Assembly: GCA_016234935.1 (NCBI GenBank)
Contig: JACRNL010000010.1
Location: forward strand, 212,589 to 276,588
Direction: 5' to 3'
DNA length: 64,000 nt
From: Deltaproteobacteria bacterium
GTDB lineage: Bacteria; Desulfobacterota; GWC2-55-46
Position 1 is the stretch's first letter, and each line of letters opens with the position of its first letter. Under the pieces are notes generated by a model that was not told the origin of the DNA, searched no databases, and saw only the letters and a list, made by a program, of their open reading frames with translations. A program made the translations under genes and the position numbers. Below, piece after piece: positions 46,894 to 58,663 of this stretch.

Positions 46894-48312
46894 TTAAATC
46901 TTGAAGAACTTCTTGATGCGGCCAAGTATGTTCCTCTGGGCGGCCATTTCCGCCTCAGCCCTTGACGCGGCCTTGCTGACTGTCTCGGCGTGCTCGGAGA
47001 GCCTCCGGGCCAGAATAACGCTGAGATGTTCGGCCATAACCGGTTGCTCGCTGAAGATCATTTTGAACGCGGCGGAGTCAATAACGACGCACGTGGAATC
47101 CTCCTTTGCGACTACCGTGGCCTTCCTCGGCTCGCCGGTAAGAAGGCTCATCTCGCCGAAGAACGACCCGTTTTTGAGCGTGGTGATGAACGCCGCCCTG
47201 CCTGCCTCGTCATAAACATAGACGTCCGCGCTTCCGCTCGTGATAAAGTAGCAGGTCTCTCCCTGTTCGCCCTGCCTTACCATGGCCTCGCCGGAGCAGA
47301 AACTCTCCACCTTTGCCTCTGCGGCGACCCTTTTCATCTCCTCGTCGGCAAGCGGCGCGAGGAAGTCTATTGTCTTCAAGGAATTCAGGATAAAATCATG
47401 CGGATAGTGCACGCCCGCGGGCTTGTGGTGGTAGAGCGTTCTGGAGGGGAACGGTATCTCTATGCGTTTTCTCCTGAATGCGTACCATATCCTTTTGTTT
47501 ATCTCGGTCTTTATATCCAGTTCGTCCCTGTAATCCTCAATACAGGCCCTCAGCCTGTACTTCACGTCAAAATCGCCGATATGCAGGATCCAGACTTCAG
47601 GCGGCGGGTCTTTAAGGACGCCTTTTGTATCTGCGGCGATTTCCACAAGGGTATCTATCACCTTGTTTGGCGGGTCGCCAAAGGACGCGCCTATGTCTAT
47701 CAAAACCTTGTGAAGCGGGGACGGGAAGCTGAAGTTGTCTATCACACCCTCGGCCAGCAGCCTGTTCGGGATATATATATAATCGTTTTGCCTTGTCAGC
47801 AGTCTCGTTGTGCGCCATGTGACCTCCATGACCTTGCCCTCTTTGTCGCCGACCTTCACCCAATCGCCCTTTGCGACGATCCTGTCCATGTTTATCCACA
47901 ATCCGGTAAAGAGGTTCTTTATCGTGTCCTGAAGAGAAAGCACCATGATACCGGTAAGGACGGCGGAGGTGGTCAAAAGCGGGGTGAGGTTTATGCCGAA
48001 GAGCTTGAAAAGGATGTAAAATCCGGCGCCGAAATATATAAGGAGCGTGGATATAGTCCGTATGAGCGGCGCGATGGTGTATTTTCTAAGGAAACTGAAC
48101 GGAGCGTCGGCAACAAGCCATCTGAGGAGGAACACCACGCCCACAATTATCAAAAAAATATAAGCCTTCTCCCCGTAAAATAAAAGGCCGGGCATGTCCA
48201 CTCCGTCCGCTCTGGCGTAGAAAATGCCCTCTCTGAGAAGCATGGCCGTGAGAATAAACGCAAGACCTATGAACATCGGCCAGAAAAGTTTTTTTCTATC
48301 TTTTATTTCCAT
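46894..48312 (-). CDS. MscS-family channel with C-terminal cyclic-nucleotide-binding domain
   Basis: A 472-residue membrane protein. Four or so N-terminal helices are followed by the MscS pore and beta domain (LTTSAVLTGIMVLSLQDTIKNLFTGLWINMDRIVAKGDWVKVG, residues about 110-160). A cNMP-binding domain follows (DFLAPLADEEMKRVAAEAKVESFCSGEAMVRQGEQG…GSFFGEMSLLTGEPRKATVVAKEDS, residues about 320-430), where FGEMSLLTGEPRKATV is the phosphate-binding cassette. The combination suggests a ligand-modulated mechanosensitive or ion channel, as reported for bCNG-type channels. It lies upstream of, and on the same strand as, the metal operon but is separated by that operon's promoter. Confidence 0.92.
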   Translation of the reverse strand: MEIKDRKKLFWPMFIGLAFILTAMLLREGIFYARADGVDMPGLLFYGEKAYIFLIIVGVVFLLRWLVADAPFSFLRKYTIAPLIRTISTLLIYFGAGFYILFKLFGINLTPLLTTSAVLTGIMVLSLQDTIKNLFTGLWINMDRIVAKGDWVKVGDKEGKVMEVTWRTTRLLTRQNDYIYIPNRLLAEGVIDNFSFPSPLHKVLIDIGASFGDPPNKVIDTLVEIAADTKGVLKDPPPEVWILHIGDFDVKYRLRACIEDYRDELDIKTEINKRIWYAFRRKRIEIPFPSRTLYHHKPAGVHYPHDFILNSLKTIDFLAPLADEEMKRVAAEAKVESFCSGEAMVRQGEQGETCYFITSGSADVYVYDEAGRAAFITTLKNGSFFGEMSLLTGEPRKATVVAKEDSTCVVIDSAAFKMIFSEQPVMAEHLSVILARRLSEHAETVSKAASRAEAEMAAQRNILGRIKKFFKI

Positions 48313-48356
48313 AATCCCGCGCGTCAGCCTTTTGTTTCGATATTGCGAAAAACAGG

Positions 48357-48374
48357 ATGCGGCTGAAGCCGCAT
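48357..48374. repeat. ATGCGGCT palindrome
   Basis: ATGCGGCT-GA-AGCCGCAT, an 18-bp palindrome in the 160-bp gap between ydcF-like and mscS-like genes. Similar ATGCGGC-type arms occur at 22601-22622. The rest of the gap is AT-rich and shows no gene. Confidence 0.5.
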
Positions 48375-48473
48375 TATAAATCCGGCGCCTTCATCGAACC
48401 GCAATTCATTATATATGAAACTATGAAGGATTCTACGGAAAATTTCAACCTTTTCAAAAAAAGCGGGATGCGT

Positions 48474-49124
48474 TTACGCCCCTTCCAGCGCGAACTTCAG
48501 CTCATACCAGCAATACTTCATGAACTCAATAGCAAGGAGGCCCATGCTTTTAGAGTCCCACCAGCTATTTTCATTGAAGTTCGGGGTGGTCACGAAATAC
48601 GGCTCGATGAGAACGCCGGGCGGCATGACCTGACGGAAGATATAGGCCGCCCTTTTCATGTGGTATATCGACGTTATCAGGACCACGGACTTAAACCCGC
48701 GTTCCAGGGCGAGCTTTCTCACCTCAACGGCGTTCTCGTAGGTGCTCGTCGACCTCTTTTCAAGTATGACGCCGGCAAGCTCGCCCTGCGTGAGTTTGCC
48801 GCGGAATATGGAATCGGCGCTGGCCTCGGACGCCACGCCGCTTATGATGAGCACCTTCCCTTTTCCGGCGCGCAGGAGCGCTATCCCCTCCGGTATCCTG
48901 CCCTTTCCCCCTGTCAAGACCACAATGGCGTCGACTTTAAGGGGCTTGACCCCGTTTGACGGGACACGGCCGGCGCCGAGGTAAATATCCCTCGTGCTCC
49001 GGGCAAAGGCGGCAAAAAGGAAGGCCGCATACACGGCAAACGCGGCCACGGCAAGCGCGTAAGCCGCGTGGCGTATTTTTAACCTTTGCAGTATCATATC
49101 TTTAAAAAATGCTTGCATTGGCAT
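48474..49124 (-). CDS. YdcF/ElyC (DUF218)-like membrane protein
   Basis: A 216-residue protein: one N-terminal membrane helix ([22 protein letters not shown]), then a DUF218 domain with [72 protein letters not shown]. Family members are linked to envelope or peptidoglycan lipid-carrier homeostasis and to vancomycin sensitivity (SanA). The exact start is uncertain (Met at 49124, 49118 or 49097). It is divergent from rpmB, whose promoter overlaps its 5' end. Confidence 0.85.
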   Translation of the reverse strand: MPMQAFFKDMILQRLKIRHAAYALAVAAFAVYAAFLFAAFARSTRDIYLGAGRVPSNGVKPLKVDAIVVLTGGKGRIPEGIALLRAGKGKVLIISGVASEASADSIFRGKLTQGELAGVILEKRSTSTYENAVEVRKLALERGFKSVVLITSIYHMKRAAYIFRQVMPPGVLIEPYFVTTPNFNENSWWDSKSMGLLAIEFMKYCWYELKFALEGA

Positions 49125-49165
49125 TTGAAAAATGATAAAAATTTAGATTGTAAATCTAACGGAGG
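49113..49165 (+). promoter_or_regulatory. rpmB promoter and leader hairpin
   Basis: TTGCAT (49113-49118), 17 bp, TAAAAA (49136-49141) predicts transcription from about 49148. TTAGATT-GTA-AATCTAA (49143-49159) forms a perfect hairpin ending one base before the GGAGG ribosome-binding site (49161-49165). It could modulate L28 translation. Confidence 0.45.
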
Positions 49166-49175
49166 TGCTTTTGAG

Positions 49176-49367
49176 ATGGCTGCTAATTGCGCTATATGCG
49201 GAAAGGGCCCGGCATACGGAAACAACGTAAGCCACGCCAATAACAAGACAAAGAGAAGGTGGAACCCGAACCTGCAAAACGTCAAGGCCGTATTCCAGGG
49301 AAAGGTGCAGAAGATACGCGCATGTTCCAGATGCATACGCACCGGCTCCGTTGTAAAGTCTGCCTGA
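49176..49367 (+). CDS. rpmB: 50S ribosomal protein L28
   Basis: A 63-residue ribosomal protein: [34 protein letters not shown] is unmistakable. It is the zinc-ribbon (C+) form, with CAIC near the start and CSRC near residue 50. GGAGGTG ten bases before ATG 49176 fixes the start; the open frame upstream overlaps ydcF. Downstream lies a long inverted repeat that may terminate transcription from both this gene and the convergent ridA. Confidence 0.97.
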   Translation: MAANCAICGKGPAYGNNVSHANNKTKRRWNPNLQNVKAVFQGKVQKIRACSRCIRTGSVVKSA

Positions 49368-49396
49368 TTATACCATGCGTCCCCAGCATATAAATA

Positions 49397-49476
49397 AAAA
49401 CGCCCAGCACCACTCGCTCGCACAGACGCATCATTTAGCGCAACCAGCCGTGCAGGCGAGTGGTGCTGGGCGTTTT
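49397..49476. terminator. Perfect 21-bp inverted repeat between convergent rpmB and ridA
   Basis: Left arm 49397-49417 and right arm 49456-49476 are perfectly complementary (AAAACGCCCAGCACCACTCG C), with a 38-nt loop. Each strand ends in TTTT, so it could stop transcription in both directions. It shares the CCCAGCACCACT core and loop size with the element at 6044-6123, hence it may be a mobile repeat used as a terminator. Confidence 0.7.
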
Positions 49477-49477
49477 C

Positions 49478-49864
49478 TTATTCGTTGAACATCGCCATGA
49501 CGTCTATCTCCACCATAGACCCCTTTGGCAGGTCTTTGACCTCCACCGTGCTGCGCGCCGGATAAGGCGGATTAAAAAAACCTCCGTAGACGCTGTTCAT
49601 CTGGCCGAAGGTGGAAAGGTCTTTCAGATAGACCGTGGCCTTAACGACGTTTTGCGGGCCGAGGCCCGCCGCTTTTAAAAGCCCCTCGATATTGCGCAAA
49701 ACCTGTTTTGTCTGCGCCTCGACATTGCCCGCGATAAGCTCCCCCGTCGCCGGGTCAATCGGTATCTGCCCTGAAAGGAACAAAAAATTCCCCGACCTCA
49801 CGGCCTGCGAATACGGCCCGATGGCGCGCGGCGCGCTGTCGCTTTCTATCTCCTGCTTTGACAT
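49478..49864 (-). CDS. ridA: RidA family enamine/imine deaminase
   Basis: A 128-residue RidA/YjgF/UK114 protein that hydrolyses reactive 2-aminoacrylate-type intermediates. Signatures are AIGPYSQAVRSGNFLFLSGQIPIDPATGEL, ATVYLKDLSTFGQMNSVY and the catalytic Arg in YPARSTVEVKDLPKGSMVEID. Length is standard. Its stop lies one base from the inverted repeat. It follows rel upstream on the same strand with a 227-bp repeat-containing gap. Confidence 0.95.
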   Translation of the reverse strand: MSKQEIESDSAPRAIGPYSQAVRSGNFLFLSGQIPIDPATGELIAGNVEAQTKQVLRNIEGLLKAAGLGPQNVVKATVYLKDLSTFGQMNSVYGGFFNPPYPARSTVEVKDLPKGSMVEIDVMAMFNE

Positions 49865-49961
49865 ATCTTCTCCCTGGAAAAATGTATTTTAACCGCTTCA
49901 CGTCGTGAAAAATGGAAAACGGCCCGGCTGCCGTTACGGGACGCCGGAGCGTCCAAGGCCG

Positions 49962-50014
49962 CGTTCCCGCGCCTGCCCTCGCGTGCTTGAAGCGGGGGCC
50001 GGAACGCGGGAACG
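49962..50014. repeat. Hairpin repeat (family A) enclosed by another palindrome
   Basis: CCCTCGC (49976-49982), loop GTGCTTGAA, GCGGGGG (49992-49998) is flanked by CGTTCCCGCG (49962-49971) and CGCGGGAACG (50005-50014), which pair perfectly with each other. It lies in the rel-ridA gap. Confidence 0.75.
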
Positions 50015-50038
50015 ATAGTTAAAAAACACTGGATTCGT

Positions 50039-50059
50039 CCTCGAATGTTTCTATCGGGG
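50039..50059 (+). repeat. Hairpin repeat (family B)
   Basis: CCTCGA, loop ATGTTTCTA, TCGGGG: same loop as the copies at 11729 and 24448. It is located 32 bp after the rel stop on the transcript side. Confidence 0.7.
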
Positions 50060-50091
50060 ATAAAAACATCGGGAATGACGATAAAAAGAGA

Positions 50092-52335
<2,244 letters not shown>

Positions 52336-52384
52336 ATTATCAATTTAACGCAAACGGATTGATTTTTCAATCGCAAACCTGCTT

Positions 52385-52404
52385 GCCTTTCTTGAAAGAA
52401 AGGC
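52385..52404. repeat. GCCTTTCTT palindrome
   Basis: GCCTTTCTT-GA-AAGAAAGGC, a perfect palindrome in the rel/pbp1A divergent region. It probably belongs to a dispersed family rather than serving as an operator. Confidence 0.5.
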
Positions 52405-52445
52405 GCCGGGCACGGTTAAAGCCTGAATGCGGCCCTTTAGCCATG

Positions 52446-52468
52446 TCCCCGCAGGTTTTAAGCGGGGA
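52446..52468 (+). repeat. Hairpin repeat (family A/E)
   Basis: TCCCCGC, loop AGGTTTTAA, GCGGGGA, preceded by CCATG. It is the intact form of the outer element that is split at 31253-31302, and nearly equals the panC-panD copy. Confidence 0.8.
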
Positions 52469-52580
52469 TTTGCCCGCCGCAGGCGCCCGAAGAACTTTAA
52501 TGTCTTTACATATTCCGGCACAAAATATTTGACATTAGCCGTGCCTTGCCTTTGACGGCCGCGGGCCTCCGGCCTTTGTC

Positions 52581-52609
52581 TTGCTTTAAACGGGTCATTT
52601 TGTTATATT
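52581..52609 (+). promoter_or_regulatory. Promoter of pbp1A, predicted leaderless
   Basis: TTGCTT (52581-52586), 17 bp, TATATT (52604-52609). The expected +1 falls at 52616, the A of the ATG. No Shine-Dalgarno is present, consistent with a leaderless mRNA. Confidence 0.55.
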
Positions 52610-52615
52610 TTATAT

Positions 52616-55138
<2,523 letters not shown>

Positions 55139-55153
55139 CCACCGGTAAAAAAC

Positions 55154-56152
55154 ATGACAAACACGCTCGTTGACACACATAGCCGCAAGATAGACTACAT
55201 GCGCATCTCCGTGACGGACAGGTGCAACCTGCGCTGCGTCTACTGCATGCCGCCTGAAGGAATAGAGCTGACCCAGCCGCAAAATATTCTCCGCTACGAG
55301 GAGCTTTTACGCATAGCCCGCATCTCAGCCGCGCACGGGGTGTCAAAGTTCCGCATAACAGGCGGAGAACCGCTCGTGCGCAGGGGCATAATCGAATTTC
55401 TTAAAGACCTATCCTCGATAAAAGGCGTTGAAGACCTCAGCATCACCACCAACGGCGTGCTTCTGAAAGACTATGCCGCCAGGCTCAAAGAGGCCGGCTT
55501 AAGGCGCGTGAACGTCAGCCTTGACTCGCTCAAAAGAGACCGTTTTCAGAAGATGACCAGAGGCGACAACCTGCAAAACGTCCTTGACGGCCTGCATGAA
55601 TCGGAATACGTCGGCCTGACCCCTGTGAAGGTCAACATGGTAGTCATAAAGGGGTTTAACGACGACGAGATAATCGCATTTGCCGATCTCTCAAAGGAAA
55701 GGCCGTGGCACATCCGCTACATCGAATACATGCCCTTTAACACGCAGGAAGGCTGGCAAAAGGACAAGTGCCTTAGCGCCAAGGAGATAAAAGAGCTTAT
55801 CAACCAGCAGGCCGGAGAGCTTTACCCGGTCATCAGCGGCCCGGGCGGAGCAGGCCCGGCGCGCCGCTATAAGTTCAAGGACGCCCCCGGCGAGATAGGC
55901 CTCATAAGCCCTGTCTCCGAGCACTTCTGCGGCTCCTGCAACCGCCTCCGCCTCACAGCCGACGGCAAAATCAGAACATGCCTTTTTTCCGACAATGAAA
56001 TTGATTTAAAAACTGCTTTAAGAGACGGCTCCAGCGACGACGCCATCGAGCGCCTGCTCTTCAAAGCCGTAGCCGAAAAACCATCCCAGCATCACATCAA
56101 CGAAAACGTCTTCAAGAAATGCTCGAGGACGATGAGTTTGATTGGGGGGTGA
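55154..56152 (+). CDS. moaA: GTP 3',8-cyclase (molybdopterin biosynthesis)
   Basis: A 332-residue radical-SAM enzyme starting molybdopterin synthesis. The N-terminal cluster is RCNLRCVYCMP (Cys-x3-Cys-x2-Cys near residue 25), the SAM site ITGGEPLVRRG, the SLDSL motif, and the C-terminal second cluster FCGSCNRLRLTADGKIRTCLF. It ends in the essential Gly-Gly needed for activation by MoaC-dependent turnover. It starts 15 bases after pbp1A, so is likely co-transcribed. Other moa genes are not in the window. Confidence 0.97.
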   Translation: MTNTLVDTHSRKIDYMRISVTDRCNLRCVYCMPPEGIELTQPQNILRYEELLRIARISAAHGVSKFRITGGEPLVRRGIIEFLKDLSSIKGVEDLSITTNGVLLKDYAARLKEAGLRRVNVSLDSLKRDRFQKMTRGDNLQNVLDGLHESEYVGLTPVKVNMVVIKGFNDDEIIAFADLSKERPWHIRYIEYMPFNTQEGWQKDKCLSAKEIKELINQQAGELYPVISGPGGAGPARRYKFKDAPGEIGLISPVSEHFCGSCNRLRLTADGKIRTCLFSDNEIDLKTALRDGSSDDAIERLLFKAVAEKPSQHHINENVFKKCSRTMSLIGG

Positions 56153-56221
56153 GAAAAGTCACGTAACCGCCGTACAGGACTGAATATCCAAGTTCCGCCA
56201 TAAACATTTTTTGAATTTTTC

Positions 56222-56587
56222 CTATTTGAGTGCCACCAACATTGGCCAAAGAAGCGATAGTATCGCCAAAACTAAGCTATGCTGAACAACAAGATAAATT
56301 GCCGCTATGGAACAGGCTATCCATTTCAAAAATACAAAATACACACCAAACCTTGCCATAGCCAAATTGATATATTTGTATCTTATAAAAGACCAGAACA
56401 CAGTTAATATGACAACCACACCAATAACTTTCCACCATTCAAAAAAAGGCAACAGTAATGGTACAATCGGCCCACTTAGAAAAGCTGGCCAGATTCCCCA
56501 CTCGACTGCGCGCAACCAAGACCAGCGCAAATTTTCTTCATCGCTGTGTTCTAATGGATTCCAACCAAAATTTTGGAATAGACTCAT
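56222..56587 (-). CDS. Small membrane protein, unknown (DUF2628-like layout)
   Basis: A 121-residue protein with four hydrophobic stretches (AFLSGPIVPLLLPFF, WKVIGVVVILTVFWSFI, FGVYFVFLKWIACSIAAIYL, LVLAILSLLWPMLVAL) and a short polar N-terminus rich in Trp, Asn and Glu. ATG 56587 has AGGA seven bases upstream. The open frame further upstream is repeat sequence. It is AT-richer than its surroundings and unrelated to moaA or vapC in function; it may have been acquired. I do not recognise a named family. Confidence 0.65.
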   Translation of the reverse strand: MSLFQNFGWNPLEHSDEENLRWSWLRAVEWGIWPAFLSGPIVPLLLPFFEWWKVIGVVVILTVFWSFIRYKYINLAMARFGVYFVFLKWIACSIAAIYLVVQHSLVLAILSLLWPMLVALK

Positions 56588-56603
56588 ATTTTTTCCTAGC
56601 CTC

Positions 56604-56671
56604 GTAGGGGGGCACAGCCCACCATTTACAGGCGCGATATGGATGACTTTTGGTGAGCACTGCCACCCTAC
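56604..56671. repeat. 68-bp MITE-like element with imperfect terminal inverted repeats
   Basis: Terminal arms GTAGGGGGGCACAGCCCACC (56604-56623) and its near-complement GGTGAGCACTGCCACCCTAC (56652-56671) match at 16 of 20 positions. The GTAGGGTGGGCA…/GGTGGGC pattern is frequent in many bacterial genomes as a short repeat. It separates the small membrane protein from vapC. Confidence 0.7.
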
Positions 56672-56681
56672 AAAAACAGCT

Positions 56682-57098
56682 TCACCTGAAACCCTCAAGC
56701 ATCAAAACATACCCCTTTGCCTTTGCCCTTTTGAAATACTCCCTGTCTGCGGTGACAAACGTTCCTTTTGCGCGGATGGCTGTTGCGTGGTAGGCGGCGT
56801 CGTAAAAGGTAACGTGGCAATCCCTGACTATCTCAAGGATGAGCTTCACAAGTGGCCTGCCTAACTCCGCTTCCGGAAATTCGAAATCAAGGAGCCTTTT
56901 CAATATTGCGTATGCAAGCTCCGGCTCGCGCCTTGCGATGATGTTGCCTGCCTCGAAAAACCAGAGTGAAGGCAGGACTATCTCATAATCGCCGTCGAGC
57001 CAGCCGGATAGAATCGAAAGCGCCTTTTCCCTTTCAGGTTCGTCTCCGCGCAAGACCCATTTGAGTATCACCGACGCATCCGGCACGATAAATTTCAA
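56682..57098 (-). CDS. vapC: VapC-family PIN-domain ribonuclease toxin
   Basis: A 138-residue PIN-domain protein. The acidic active site residues are in FIVPDASVILKW (Asp7), FFEAGNII (Glu), VTFYDAAYHATAIRAKGTFVTADREYF (two Asp). It would cleave RNA unless bound by its antitoxin. It starts six bases after the upstream antitoxin gene, so the two form one cassette. The gene carries no signs of damage. Confidence 0.88.
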   Translation of the reverse strand: MKFIVPDASVILKWVLRGDEPEREKALSILSGWLDGDYEIVLPSLWFFEAGNIIARREPELAYAILKRLLDFEFPEAELGRPLVKLILEIVRDCHVTFYDAAYHATAIRAKGTFVTADREYFKRAKAKGYVLMLEGFR

Positions 57099-57104
57099 TG
57101 GCTG

Positions 57105-57341
57105 TCAACGTCTCCTTCTGTCTTTTCCGAGTTCTTCGGCTATCTCTTTCGCCGTGGCAGGATGCGTGCGCAGGGAAATCTTCAAAAGCCCCTCGGCGGC
57201 TTTTTTCCTTTTAAGGAAAAGGATTTCCTTTTTAAGGGCCTCGTTCACCACCCTGCTCCTCTGGCCTGAAGGTATCAGGGTCTCAAGTTCCTTTCTCACT
57301 TCTTCATCGAGGACAAACAGCATCTTTTTTGCGGTAGCCAT
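57105..57341 (-). CDS. vapB: VapB-type antitoxin (ribbon-helix-helix-like)
   Basis: A 78-residue antitoxin. The N-terminus (KKMLFVLDEEVRKELETLIPSGQRSRVVNEALKKEILFLKRK) looks like a ribbon-helix-helix DNA-binding domain; the basic tail (IAEELGKDRRRR) would bind the toxin. GAGG precedes the ATG by six bases. It probably represses its own promoter through the AT-rich palindrome directly upstream (57358-57382). Confidence 0.82.
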   Translation of the reverse strand: MATAKKMLFVLDEEVRKELETLIPSGQRSRVVNEALKKEILFLKRKKAAEGLLKISLRTHPATAKEIAEELGKDRRRR

Positions 57342-57357
57342 ATAAAACCTCGTTCAA

Positions 57358-57382
57358 TGATATATATTATCAATATATATCA
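57358..57382. promoter_or_regulatory. Perfect AT palindrome, likely vapBC operator
   Basis: TGATATATAT-TATCA-ATATATATCA: 10-bp perfect arms and a 5-bp centre, 17 bp upstream of the vapB start and only 32 bp past the end of the phosphoesterase gene. Its position over the expected -10 region suits autorepression by the antitoxin. Confidence 0.65.
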
Positions 57383-57413
57383 AAAATCTATACACATCAA
57401 GAAAAATCTTCTC

Positions 57414-58151
57414 TCACCACCCAAGCCTCAGCCTTTCCGCGAGCCTCCTTGGCAGGTTGGCCGCTATGACCTTTTCGGCGGCTGTCTTTATGTCGTATTC
57501 GACGCGGTGGAATTGGACTGTTGATTTTTTGGAATCGTAGACGAGGAACGACGCGCGGGGGTCGGAGTCGCGGGGCTGGCCTATTGAACCGGGGTTTATG
57601 AGGGAGCTGTCATTGCCTGACAGCTGCAGCTGGCCGATGGCGCTGCCGTCCGTTTTTTCGCCGCCTTCCACGTAGACGACAGGGACGTGCGTATGGCCGA
57701 AGAAGCAGAGTTTTACAGGCGGGGTGAACTGCTTCATCAGCTCGAAGTTCCGAAGCGTCGCGCTTTCTCCGATGATGTATCTGTCGGTGTCGTTGACCCA
57801 GCCGTGGACGGCGAGGAATTTATTTTCGACAATCAGGCTTCGCGGCAGTTTTTCAAGAAAGTCCCTGTTTTGGGCGGTAAGCTCGCGGGCCGTCCAGAGG
57901 ACCGCCTCTTCGGCGTAGCGGTTAAACCCAAAGGTGTCTTCAAGCCCTATGGCGCGCGAGTCGTGGTTGCCCATGATGCAGCGGGCGTTTGTCTCCCTCA
58001 TGAGGGCGCAGCATTCATTGGGGTTTGCGTTATACCCGACGATGTCGCCCAGACATAGAATTTCATTGATGCCGAGAGACGCCGCCTTTTTAAGAAAGGC
58101 TTCAAGGGCCTCAAGGTTTGAATGTATGTCGGAGATTACGGCGTAACGCAT
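57414..58151 (-). CDS. Calcineurin-like metallophosphoesterase
   Basis: A 245-residue phosphoesterase of the YfcE/ApaH-like type. Metal-binding blocks are SDIHSNLEALEAF (D-x-H), CLGDIVGYNANPNEC (GD), MGNHDSRA (GNH), AVHGW and FFGHTHVP (GHTH). A complete di-metal site is present. A substrate such as a cyclic dinucleotide, nucleotide or phosphoprotein cannot be told from the sequence. It shares a strand with vapBC but is separated by the palindrome. Confidence 0.93.
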   Translation of the reverse strand: MRYAVISDIHSNLEALEAFLKKAASLGINEILCLGDIVGYNANPNECCALMRETNARCIMGNHDSRAIGLEDTFGFNRYAEEAVLWTARELTAQNRDFLEKLPRSLIVENKFLAVHGWVNDTDRYIIGESATLRNFELMKQFTPPVKLCFFGHTHVPVVYVEGGEKTDGSAIGQLQLSGNDSSLINPGSIGQPRDSDPRASFLVYDSKKSTVQFHRVEYDIKTAAEKVIAANLPRRLAERLRLGW

Positions 58152-58173
58152 AGGGAAAACCGTGGGCGCGGCT

Positions 58174-58482
58174 TTAATGCACCGTGCCTTTAACGTCGTC
58201 GCTTCTAACCGGGGGCTTGCCGGTTTGAAAGGGGTCGTTCATGAACCTGTCGCAGCAGGGCTTGCACAGGATATAGGCCATCTCCCGTGAAACCTCGGCT
58301 TCGAGGGACTTTTCATCAAGACCGTCTATGGTCTCAAGAAGGTAATTTATCCCCTCCTCGATGTTGCCCTCATATTCTTCCAGATAGCCGTCAAAGTCCG
58401 CGAAGCTCTTTAATTCAAGGACATATTTAAGCGTGCCCGCCGGCAGTTCCTTGCCGCAACAGTGGCATCTGAGTTTTTGCAT
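58174..58482 (-). CDS. Small Cys-rich (zinc-ribbon-like) protein, unknown
   Basis: A 102-residue protein. Cysteine pairs near both ends (RCHCCGKELPAG at residues 5-16; ILCKPCCDRF near residue 72) suggest a zinc ribbon, with an acidic helical insert between them (YLEEYEGNIEEGINYLLETIDGL). It lies 22 bp upstream of the phosphoesterase on the same strand, implying co-transcription. I cannot assign a family. Possibly a Zn-binding adaptor. Confidence 0.7.
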   Translation of the reverse strand: MQKLRCHCCGKELPAGTLKYVLELKSFADFDGYLEEYEGNIEEGINYLLETIDGLDEKSLEAEVSREMAYILCKPCCDRFMNDPFQTGKPPVRSDDVKGTVH

Positions 58483-58625
58483 GGCCGGTCTTCCTTTTCG
58501 AAATATCTCGCCGTGAAATCAAGATGTTAAGGGTTTCAGCGGCCGCCATGCGGCATCCGTTTTTCATTATCTTCCCGCGCATGGCCGGCGCTGATTTGAG
58601 CCAATATTATATCTAAAGATGGTTC

Positions 58626-58654
58626 TTGTCAAACTAAATAGGATTGTGTTAAAT
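58626..58654 (+). promoter_or_regulatory. Candidate promoter of the ccsA/resB cluster
   Basis: TTGTCA (58626-58631), 17 bp, TTAAAT (58649-58654). Predicted transcription start is around 58661, three bases before ATG 58664. This argues against the longer frame beginning at 58619. Confidence 0.45.
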
Positions 58655-58663
58655 TCAAGCGAT

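Noticed and set aside
46990..48183. A 397-codon open frame on the plus strand opposite the MscS-type gene
   Set aside because: It is exactly antisense to a well-supported gene, has no ribosome-binding site and no recognisable domain; long antisense frames are expected at this GC content.
58619..58663. The longer ccsA start at 58619
   Set aside because: A promoter-like pair lies inside those codons and no ribosome-binding site precedes them; ATG 58664 is preferred, although this is not certain.
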